Source: Candidatus Rokubacteria bacterium RIFCSPLOWO2_02_FULL_72_37 (lineage in GTDB: Bacteria > Methylomirabilota > Methylomirabilia > Rokubacteriales > CSP1-6). From it: a DNA stretch of 7,522 bases. This document shows positions 1-7,522 of this stretch, piece by piece. The notes below the pieces were generated by a model. The model was not told where the DNA came from. It did no database searches and saw only the letters and a program-made list of their open reading frames with translations. The position numbers were made by a program, and so were the translations under genes. Where the stretch lies: positions 1-7,522 of the forward strand of contig MGCE01000050.1 in the NCBI GenBank assembly GCA_001790315.1. The letters run 5' to 3'. Each line of letters starts with the position of its first letter. The stretch's first letter is position 1.

Positions 1-108
1 GACGGCGCCTTTCCGCCCGGCAGCGTGAACGCCGCCGTCGAGCGCACGCTCGCCGCGAACGTCGAGCGCCTGAAGGCGCTGCGGGCCTCCGGCAGTGGCC
101 CGGGCTGA
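1..108 (+). CDS. 3' end of an unrecognised protein (partial)
   Basis: The first frame is open from base 1 and ends at TGA 106-108, leaving 35 C-terminal residues that begin DGAFPPGSVNAAVERTLAA and end SGSGPG. The stretch has a helix-like Ala/Leu/Glu/Arg-rich core (about residues 10-29) followed by a short Gly/Ser tail, as is common at the C-terminus of a soluble enzyme. I do not recognise the family, and 35 residues are too few to assign one. Its stop lies 14 nt inside the next gene, whose GTG start is at 95, so the two are probably translated from one message. The reality of the frame is supported by its G/C third positions and by the tight junction with the following gene. Confidence 0.6.
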   Translation, partial: DGAFPPGSVNAAVERTLAANVERLKALRASGSGPG

Positions 109-490
109 CGTCCGCCGGCGCGTCGCGCGGCTCCGCCGGGAAATCCACCGCCACGACCGCCTCTACTACGAGCAGGCTCGACCCGAGATCTCCGATGCCG
201 AGTACGATGCGCTGGTGCGCGAGCTGCGCGCGCTCGAGGCGCGGCATCCCGGGCTGGTCACGCCCGTCGCGACGCTCCGGCCGGTCCACCTCGCGGGTGT
301 GGTGATCTCGAGCGTCACGCTCCACAACGAGGACGAGATCCGGCGCAAGGACATCCGCGTCGGCGACACGGTGCTGCTCGAGCGCGCCGGCGACGTGATC
401 CCGCACGTCGTCGAGGTGGTCCGCGGCGCCCTCGAGGGCCTGACGCGCGAGGACGCGCGCGCCGTCGCGCGGCTGGTGGGGGCGACGTGA
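95..490 (+). CDS. LigA-derived miniprotein lacking the nucleotidyltransferase domain
   Basis: This 131-residue protein consists of three non-adjacent pieces of NAD+-dependent DNA ligase. Residues about 8-57 match domain Ia, which binds the NMN half of NAD+: it carries HDRLYY (Y24, Y25) and ISDAEYDALVREL (D34, Y37, D38), then HPGLVTP. Residues about 56-108 match the OB-fold core, with VTLHNEDEIRRKDIRVGDT and RAGDVIPHVV. Residues about 111-130 (GALEGLTREDARAVARL) resemble the start of the BRCT domain. The KxDG adenylation domain, zinc finger and helix-hairpin-helix region are absent, so it cannot be a ligase by itself; a full LigA has about 670 residues. The GTG start at 95 is the ORF's first start; no clear ribosome binding site is seen, which fits coupling to the upstream gene. 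The stop overlaps the next start as GTGA. It is either a decayed in-frame relic or a retained NAD+/DNA-binding miniprotein. The identity of the pieces is near certain; the function is unknown. Confidence 0.8.
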   Translation: MARADVRRRVARLRREIHRHDRLYYEQARPEISDAEYDALVRELRALEARHPGLVTPVATLRPVHLAGVVISSVTLHNEDEIRRKDIRVGDTVLLERAGDVIPHVVEVVRGALEGLTREDARAVARLVGAT

Positions 491-2250
491 TCTGGAAGGC
501 GCTCGCCTGCGATTATGACGGCACCATCGCCTCGAACGACCGGATCGGCGCCGAGGCCCTCGCCGCGCTCCGGGCGGCGCGCGCGGCGGGTCTACGCCTG
601 ATCCTGGTCACCGGGCGGACCTTCTTCGAGCTGCTGCGCGTCTGCGAGACGATCGACCTCTTCGACGCGGTCGTCGCCGAGAACGGCGGCGTCCTCTACT
701 TCCCGGCGCGCGGTGTCCTCCGCGATCACGCGCCGCCGCCGCCGCCCCGGCTGCTCGCGGAGCTGGACGCCCGGGGGATTCCCTTCCAGGTCGGCCGCGT
801 CATCGTCGGGACGTGGCGCGCGGAAGAGGCGCGCGTGCGTGACACGCTGCGGACGCTCGGCATGCGGATGGCGATCGCCTACAACCGTGCCGCGGTCATG
901 CTGCTCCCGCCCGGCATCTCGAAGGGGGACGGCGTCCGTCAGGCGGTCCGCGCCCTCGGGCTGGCGCATCACGACGTCCTCGCGCTCGGCGACGCCGAGA
1001 ACGACCTCGACCTCTTCGCGGCGTGCGGCTGGACGGGGTGTCCGGTCAACGCCGTACCCGAGCTGAAGGATCGTGCCGACTTCATCTTCCCCGGGGAGAA
1101 CGGCAGCGGAGTCGCGCGCGCGATCGCCGGCCCGATCCTGGGCAACCTGCTGCCGGTCGCGCGCTCGCCGCGTCACCGGCTCGCGATCGGCTGGGTCGCG
1201 GAAACGGCCGAGCCGGTCGAGATCCCCGAGCGGGGCGTCAACGTGCTGATCCAGGGCGATCCCCTCTCGGGAAAGTCGTGGCTCGCCGGCGTGCTGATCG
1301 AGCGCCTGCTCGGCCGGCGCTACGCCGTGTGCGTCGTCGATCCCGAGGGGGACTACCAGGTGCTCGCGCCCGTGCCGGGCGTGAGCTGGTTCGAGACCCG
1401 GAGCCTCCAGACGTGGGACCACGCGCTCGAGCGCTTCGACCATGACCCCGCCGCGTGCGTGGTCCTCGATCTCTCCACGCTCGAGCAGGAACGGAAGGCC
1501 GCGCTGATCGCGGCGGGCTTCGGGCTGATCCGCGAGCGGCGGCGTCGCGCCGGGCCGCCGCACTGGCTCGTCCTCGACGAGGCGCACTACTGGCTCGGGA
1601 AGGACGGGGTGCCCGACGGGGCGCTCGGCGTCGAGGACAAAGGGCTCTGCCTCGTCACGTATTGCGCGAGCCGGCTCCGGCCGTCGGTGCTGGCCGCCGT
1701 GGACGTCTTCCTGCTGGCGCGCACGGCCGCGGCCGCCCAGCTCGACTGCCTGCGCGAGGTGCTCGCGCGGGTGCCGGCCGACACCGCCGATCTGGCCGCG
1801 GTCCTGCCCGAGCTGCCCATGGGCGAGTTCCTCCTGCTCCGCACCGAGCCCGCCGGGCCGCGCACCCGCACGTTCACGGCGGCGCCCCGGATGACGTCGC
1901 ACGTCCGGCACCTGGGGAAGTACGCCGACGGCCGGCTGCCCGAGGCGCGCCGCTTCTTCTTCCGCGCGCCCGACGGGCGCCTCGTCGCGACCGCGGGGAG
2001 TCTCGGCGAGTTCTTCCAGGGCGTCGGGATCGTCGGCGACGACGTGCTGGCCTTCCACGCGGCCCGCGGCGACTTCTCGCGCTGGCTCCTCGAGGTGTTC
2101 GCCGACCGCGAGCTGGGCCGCTACCTCGCGAAGCTCGAGGGCCGCTGGAACCGGCGCGAGCTCCACGATCTCCGCGGTGCCCTCGAGCGCCTGCTCGGCG
2201 GGGCGATCAAGCGCGCGGGCGAGGCGCGCCACGCGCTCCGGGGCGTCTAA
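487..2250 (+). CDS. HAD-family phosphatase fused to a HerA/DUF87-like P-loop ATPase
   Basis: 587 residues in three parts. Residues 1-215 form a HAD hydrolase of the Cof/IIB (phosphoglycolate or sugar phosphatase) type: motif I DYDGT with D9 and D11, motif II VTGRT (T42), AENGG at 64-68, motif III Lys in GISKGDG (K146), and motif IV GDAENDLDLF (D169, D173). Residues about 230-470 are a P-loop ATPase: Walker A GDPLSGKS at 257-264, the VDPEGDY segment at 284-290 typical of DUF87/HerA-like enzymes, Walker B with acidic pair in WLVLDEAHYW (D364, E365), and a sensor-like TYCASR at 391-396. The last 100 residues, from about 488, include FFFRAPDGRL and ARGDFSRWLLEVF; from memory they resemble the small DUF5752-type domain, which is a weak call. 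There is no signal peptide or membrane segment, so it is cytoplasmic. The GTG start shares GTGA with the stop of the ligase-like gene, implying coupled translation. Substrate and partner are unknown. Confidence 0.85.
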   Translation: MIWKALACDYDGTIASNDRIGAEALAALRAARAAGLRLILVTGRTFFELLRVCETIDLFDAVVAENGGVLYFPARGVLRDHAPPPPPRLLAELDARGIPFQVGRVIVGTWRAEEARVRDTLRTLGMRMAIAYNRAAVMLLPPGISKGDGVRQAVRALGLAHHDVLALGDAENDLDLFAACGWTGCPVNAVPELKDRADFIFPGENGSGVARAIAGPILGNLLPVARSPRHRLAIGWVAETAEPVEIPERGVNVLIQGDPLSGKSWLAGVLIERLLGRRYAVCVVDPEGDYQVLAPVPGVSWFETRSLQTWDHALERFDHDPAACVVLDLSTLEQERKAALIAAGFGLIRERRRRAGPPHWLVLDEAHYWLGKDGVPDGALGVEDKGLCLVTYCASRLRPSVLAAVDVFLLARTAAAAQLDCLREVLARVPADTADLAAVLPELPMGEFLLLRTEPAGPRTRTFTAAPRMTSHVRHLGKYADGRLPEARRFFFRAPDGRLVATAGSLGEFFQGVGIVGDDVLAFHAARGDFSRWLLEVFADRELGRYLAKLEGRWNRRELHDLRGALERLLGGAIKRAGEARHALRGV

Positions 2251-2256
2251 GTCGAC

Positions 2257-2287
2257 GTCGGGGGGAGCGACCGCCGCTCCCCCCGAC
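2257..2287. terminator. 13-bp perfect hairpin between convergent genes
   Basis: The left arm GTCGGGGGGAGCG (2257-2269) and right arm CGCTCCCCCCGAC (2275-2287) are exact reverse complements around a 5-nt loop. The hairpin begins 6 nt after the TAA of the HAD-ATPase gene and lies 56 nt beyond the nrdJ stop on the other strand, so it can serve both transcripts. No T-run follows on either strand, so it is not a classic intrinsic terminator. In G+C-rich bacteria such T-less hairpins may stop polymerase with Rho, or only protect mRNA 3' ends. Confidence 0.65.
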
Positions 2288-2343
2288 TCCCCCCACCGGG
2301 CGCCCGCGAATCCGATTCGTTCACGCCCTCTGAGTCGACGTGA

Positions 2344-4131
2344 TCAGACGCGGCAGGCGCCCGGGTCGCAGCGCGTGAAGAACTCGCGCGCCGCCGGGTC
2401 CTCGTCCACGCCGAGCGTCAGCACCTGCGCGGGCCGGGAGCCCGAGCGGTAGATCGTGAGCCCCTTGAGCCCGAGCGTCCAGCCGTCCCGGTACGCCTGC
2501 GCCACGTCCGCGCGCGTGGCGTCGTGCGGCAGGTTGATCGTCTTCGAGACCGCGTTGTCGACGTGGCGCTGGAAGGCTTGCTGGATCAGGAGGTGCTGGC
2601 GCACGGGGACCTCGCCAGCGGTCACGAACAGGTGGCGCGCGCGCTCGGGGACGCCGGACACGCCGCGCAGGCTCCCCGCGGCGAGCGCCTGCTCGACGAG
2701 CCCCGACGCGTCCAGGCGGTGCGCCTCGGCCCAGCGCAGGAAGATCGGGTTGATCTCGGTGAGCGGCGCGCCGCCGAGCGTGTGCGCGCGCCGGTACGCG
2801 AGCGCGAACAAGGGCTCGATGCCGCCGCTCGTGCCAGCGATGATGCTGAGCGTCCCGGTCGGCGCGATGGAGAGCCGCGTCGCGTTGCGCACCTGCTCGC
2901 CGGTGGCCGCGTAAACGCTGCGCGCCCAGTTGGGGAAGGGGCCGCGCCCTCGCGCGAGGTCGCGCGAGGCCGCGCGCGCCTCGGCGGCGATGAAGGCCAT
3001 GAGCCGGTCGGCCCAGGCAACCGCCCCGGGCGCGTCATAGGGCACGCCGAGCAGGATCAGGCACTCGGCGAAGCCCATCACGCCGAGGCCGATCTTGCGG
3101 TTGCCCCGTGTCAGCGCGCCGATCTCCGGCAGCGGGTCGCGGTTCACCTCGATCACGTCGTCGAGGAAGCGGACGCCGACGTGCACGGCGTGGCGGAGGC
3201 GCTCCCAGTCCATGTCGGGCTCGAGGCCGCCCGCGCGCACCAGGTGGGCGAGGTTGATCGAGCCGAGCACGCAGCTCTCCCAGGGGAGCAACGGCACCTC
3301 GCCGCACGGGTTCGTCGCCTCGATCGCGCCGAGCGCCGGTGTCGGGTTCGCACGCTCGATCGTGTCGAGGTAGAGCAGGCCCGGGTCGCCGCCCCGCCAC
3401 GCCGCGTCGACGATGCGGTCGAACACCTCGCGCGCGGCGAGCTCGCCGACGGCGCGCCCGTCACCGGGGTGCACGAGCGGATAGCGCTCGCCGCCGGCGG
3501 CGGCCTCCATGAACCGGTCGGTGACGCCGACCGACAGGTTGAAGTTCGGGAGCTCCTCGCCCGCGCGCTTGGCCTCGACGAACTCGAGAATGTCGGGGTG
3601 GTCTACGCGCAGCACGCCCATGTTGGCGCCGCGGCGGCGGCCGCCCTGCTTGACGTTCTGGGTCGCGCAGTCGAAGATCCGCATGAACGACACGGGTCCC
3701 GACGCCTCGCCGCCGGTCGAGGCGAGGACGTCGCCGCGTGGGCGGAGCCGGGAGAACGAGAACCCGGTACCGCCCCCCGCCCGCTGGAGCAGCGCCATCC
3801 GGCCGAGCGCCGCGAAGATCGACTCGAGCGTGTCTTCGACGGGCAGGACGAAGCAGGCGGCGAGCTGGCCGAGCGGCGTGCCCGCGTTCATGAGCGTCGG
3901 CGAGTTGGGCAGGAAGTCGAGCGAGGCCAGCAGGCTGTGGAAGACTTCCTGCCACTCCTCCGCCTGCCACGCGGGCCCGAGCGGCAGCTCGGCCTGCGCG
4001 ACGGCCCGGGCGACTCGGCGGAAGAGCTCGGCGGGCGTCTCGACGACGCGCCGTGCGGCATCCCGCCTCAGGTAGCGGGCCTCGAGCACCCGGAGGGCGT
4101 TCGGCGACAGCTCGGCCATGTCTCTCGTCAT
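2344..4131 (-). CDS. nrdJ: Adenosylcobalamin-dependent (class II) ribonucleotide reductase
   Basis: Reduces ribonucleotides to deoxyribonucleotides using a thiyl radical generated from coenzyme B12, without oxygen or a second subunit. The 595-residue chain carries the family landmarks: LDFLPNSPTLMNAG at 71-84, the first redox Cys C93, the radical-site motif NPCGE at 274-278 with C276, and the second redox Cys C287 in SCVLGSINL. The 11-residue spacing C276 to C287 is that of class II enzymes, as I recall for Thermotoga NrdJ, not class I. The substrate-loop APTGT is at 423-427, and a C-terminal shuttle pair C588/C593 ends the chain (CDPGACRV). The start ATG at 4131 has GGGA 5 nt upstream; the second ATG at 4119 is possible. 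The frame stays open up to 4710, but that extension is low-complexity and lacks family similarity. The C-terminus lacks the zinc-ribbon tail seen in longer NrdJ proteins. It is transcribed divergently from the small basic gene and preceded by a structured leader. Confidence 0.95.
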   Translation of the reverse strand: MTRDMAELSPNALRVLEARYLRRDAARRVVETPAELFRRVARAVAQAELPLGPAWQAEEWQEVFHSLLASLDFLPNSPTLMNAGTPLGQLAACFVLPVEDTLESIFAALGRMALLQRAGGGTGFSFSRLRPRGDVLASTGGEASGPVSFMRIFDCATQNVKQGGRRRGANMGVLRVDHPDILEFVEAKRAGEELPNFNLSVGVTDRFMEAAAGGERYPLVHPGDGRAVGELAAREVFDRIVDAAWRGGDPGLLYLDTIERANPTPALGAIEATNPCGEVPLLPWESCVLGSINLAHLVRAGGLEPDMDWERLRHAVHVGVRFLDDVIEVNRDPLPEIGALTRGNRKIGLGVMGFAECLILLGVPYDAPGAVAWADRLMAFIAAEARAASRDLARGRGPFPNWARSVYAATGEQVRNATRLSIAPTGTLSIIAGTSGGIEPLFALAYRRAHTLGGAPLTEINPIFLRWAEAHRLDASGLVEQALAAGSLRGVSGVPERARHLFVTAGEVPVRQHLLIQQAFQRHVDNAVSKTINLPHDATRADVAQAYRDGWTLGLKGLTIYRSGSRPAQVLTLGVDEDPAAREFFTRCDPGACRV

Positions 4132-4200
4132 TGCAGTCCCGCTGCCAACCGGGAAGTGGCCTCCGTCGGAAGGTTCGATGCCGGCCCGTCCCGACCGGGT
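4132..4200 (-). promoter_or_regulatory. Candidate structured leader enclosing the nrdJ ribosome binding site
   Basis: Read on the minus strand, the 70 nt before nrdJ can fold into CCTTC-CGAC-GGAGG (4173-4160) and TCCCG-GTTGGCAG-CGGGA (4154-4137). The second stem contains the GGGA that serves as the ribosome binding site. An alternative stem GCCA/TGGC (4160-4157 with 4147-4144) competes with both. Mutually exclusive stems over a ribosome binding site are what a translation-controlling leader would show. Upstream of class II reductase genes, a cobalamin riboswitch or the reported nrdJ RNA motif would be the known precedents. I could not find the cobalamin riboswitch core boxes, and I do not remember the nrdJ motif consensus well enough to match it. 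The stems are short, and such pairings arise by chance in GC-rich DNA. Confidence 0.3.
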
Positions 4201-4222
4201 GCCCCGTCCCCGCCCCAGCTGA

Positions 4223-4246
4223 GGCGCCCGGGCCCCGGCGCCCGGG
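4223..4246. repeat. 10-bp direct repeat that can also pair with itself
   Basis: GGCGCCCGGG occurs at 4223-4232 and again at 4237-4246, separated by CCCC. Because GGCGCC is self-complementary, the two copies can also form a 6-bp stem (4223-4228 with 4237-4242) around an 8-nt loop. It lies about 90 nt upstream of the nrdJ start, in the non-coding stretch. It may be part of the nrdJ 5' leader or simply GC-rich spacer sequence. Confidence 0.5.
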
Positions 4247-4297
4247 TCAGCGGGCGGTCCCGGCCGCGCGTGGGACGCGGCGCCGGCTGGCTGCGGG

Positions 4298-4323
4298 TTT
4301 GCATGGTTTCTTTGCATGGTTTC
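4298..4323. repeat. Perfect tandem 13-bp repeat in the nrdJ / small-gene divergent region
   Basis: TTTGCATGGTTTC is present twice back to back (4298-4310 and 4311-4323) without a mismatch. It is conspicuously A+T-richer than everything around it. It sits 34 bp before the start of the small basic gene and 167 bp before nrdJ. The unit length is not a multiple of three, so the repeat does not encode a repeated peptide. Paired protein-binding sites or promoter elements are the natural explanation; polymerase slippage is the alternative. I saw no matching NrdR-box consensus. Confidence 0.7.
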
Positions 4324-4344
4324 GATGGCGTGCGCGGGGCGCGC

Positions 4345-4351
4345 GAGGAGG
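4345..4351 (+). promoter_or_regulatory. Strong Shine-Dalgarno for the small basic gene
   Basis: GAGGAGG lies 5 nt before ATG 4357. It is the best ribosome binding site in the window and decides the start of the small gene over the in-frame upstream ATG at 4303. Confidence 0.75.
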
Positions 4352-4356
4352 CGACG

Positions 4357-4570
4357 ATGGGCAAAGCGAGGGAAAAGCAGAAGGCAAGACGGAAGTCGGC
4401 GCAGCGAGCGCCACGGTCGAAGAAGGCCGGGCGCCCGCCGCGCAAGGGCGTCGCCGCCGCCCAGGTGCGTCGGCGCCGGCGGCGCGCGAGCGTGACGCTC
4501 AAGAAGGGCGCGGTCCTGCTCCAGGCCGACCGGCCGCCGCGCACAGTGTGGGGGGCCGAGTCGCCCCGGG

Positions 4571-4584
<14 letters not shown>
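4357..4584 (+). CDS. Small Lys/Arg-rich hypothetical protein (75 aa)
   Basis: A 75-residue protein starting MGKAREKQKARRKSAQ. About a third of the residues are Lys or Arg, grouped in the N-terminal half (residues 3-26), a run of Arg near residues 38-44, and the C-terminal end SPRVKKR. A short less basic stretch, VTLKKGAVLLQADRPP, lies at about residues 47-62. There is no signal peptide or membrane segment. The charge suggests a nucleic-acid or ribosome-associated protein, but I recognise no family. Evidence for translation is the GAGGAGG site 5 nt upstream and codons with more A at third positions than neighbouring genes, unlike the antisense shadow frames. It is divergent from nrdJ, and its last 14 nt overlap the 3' end of the leftward fusion gene. 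A start at ATG 4303 would add 18 residues but would run through the tandem repeat. Confidence 0.6.
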
Positions 4585-7276
<2,692 letters not shown>

Positions 7277-7322
7277 CCGGGCCTCGGCGGCGCGGCTGTC
7301 CGCGGGCGCGACCCGCGCGGCC

Positions 7323-7522
7323 TCAGGCTGAGCCGTACCTCGCGACGACTCGAGATCTGACGATGGTCTGGTTGTCAACCGCCCGGCACCCCGGGAGCGC
7401 GCGCGCCATCGTCTCCAGCGCGGCGCGCTCGGCGTCGCTCTCGACCATTCCCCACAACGTCAGGGTTCCCCTCCGCGCCTCGACGAGGATACCCCGGTTC
7501 GAGATCCAGGCTTCGCGGTCCA
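7323..7522 (-). CDS. BON-domain protein, C-terminal part (partial)
   Basis: The minus-strand frame entering from the right edge (first whole codon at 7520) is open for 65 residues and stops at TGA 7325-7323. The segment GILVEARRGTLTLWGMVES, followed by SDAERAALETMARALPG and the terminal AVDNQTIV, matches the beta-beta-alpha-beta pattern of the BON domain: short strands around a central helix, a Gly after the second strand, and a V-x-N before the last strand. BON domains bind phospholipid or peptidoglycan-associated surfaces, and BON proteins are usually periplasmic or envelope-linked. Any signal peptide would be outside the window. The gene runs in the same direction as the carrier/ligase/acyltransferase fusion and ends 46 nt before its preferred start, so the two probably form an envelope-lipid operon. 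The domain call rests on pattern recognition of a partial sequence. Confidence 0.7.
   Translation of the reverse strand, partial: DREAWISNRGILVEARRGTLTLWGMVESDAERAALETMARALPGCRAVDNQTIVRSRVVARYGSA

Larger units (their letters stand above)
4132..4356. other. 225-bp intergenic region between divergent nrdJ and small basic gene
   Basis: No convincing gene lies here. Frames that remain open are low-complexity Pro/Gly/Arg/Ala extensions of neighbouring genes. The stretch holds the candidate nrdJ leader hairpins, the 10-bp GC repeat, the 13-bp tandem repeat and the Shine-Dalgarno listed separately. I see no clear -35/-10 promoter pair on either strand, which is common in G+C-rich genomes with degenerate promoters. 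Confidence 0.6.

Noticed and set aside
592..2232. Minus-strand frame of 546 codons opposite the HAD-ATPase gene
   Set aside because: It mirrors a gene with complete HAD and Walker motifs. Its translation is low-complexity Arg/Glu/Gly/Ala sequence, as produced antisense to G+C-rich genes.
2307..2319. Small palindrome CGAATC-C-GATTCG in the convergent spacer
   Set aside because: Only six base pairs per arm around one base and no associated gene start; too short to support an operator or attachment site.
4132..4330. Cobalamin riboswitch before nrdJ
   Set aside because: Expected from the B12 dependence, but I could not find the conserved B12 box or the core GCCACTG...GGGAAGG arrangement in order; only partial lookalikes (GGCCACTTCCCGG).
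2524..4356. Long plus-strand frame opposite nrdJ, continuing into the small basic gene
   Set aside because: Opposite a textbook NrdJ, with no recognisable domain. Only its last 75 codons, after a strong Shine-Dalgarno, look like a real gene.
7365..7378. TTGACA on the minus strand as a -35 promoter box
   Set aside because: No -10-like hexamer at the right distance, and it lies inside the BON coding sequence.

Overview
The window is strongly G+C-rich. Its third codon positions are nearly all G or C, and long stop-free frames run antisense to every real gene. It looks like a bacterial chromosome segment. The combination of a short B12-dependent (class II) ribonucleotide reductase, an ACP/acyl-AMP ligase/acyltransferase fusion, a BON protein and a HAD-ATPase fusion would suit an uncultured soil or subsurface lineage such as Rokubacteria/Methylomirabilota or a deltaproteobacterial relative. 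That placement is inference from gene style; no marker gene here fixes the taxon.

Layout: positions 1-2250 are a rightward, tightly packed cluster. It holds the 3' tail of an unrecognised gene, a 131-residue protein stitched from separated pieces of NAD+-dependent DNA ligase LigA, and a 587-residue fusion of a HAD phosphatase with a P-loop ATPase and an extra C-terminal domain. The first two genes overlap by 14 nt and the next pair by a GTGA. A 13-bp perfect hairpin at 2257-2287 then separates this cluster from nrdJ, which runs leftward (4131-2344).

The region 4132-4356 upstream of nrdJ has no convincing gene but is full of structure: small hairpins that enclose the nrdJ ribosome binding site, a 10-bp GC repeat, and a perfect tandem 13-bp repeat. 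On its far side, reading rightward, is a 75-residue Lys/Arg-rich protein with a near-perfect Shine-Dalgarno. That gene overlaps tail-to-tail with a large leftward gene (4571 to about 7276) encoding an acyl carrier domain, a fatty acyl-AMP ligase and a PlsC acyltransferase in one chain. The 3' end of a BON-domain gene lies directly upstream of it on the same strand and runs off the window.

Functionally, nrdJ makes deoxynucleotides. The large fusion probably activates a free fatty acid, loads it on its own carrier domain and passes it to a lysophospholipid or glycerol-phosphate acceptor. The ligase-derived miniprotein and the HAD-ATPase are probably co-translated, but their shared role is unknown. 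The best candidates for something undescribed are the LigA mosaic with its coupled HAD-ATPase partner, the reversed-order Aas-like fusion, and the structured nrdJ leader.
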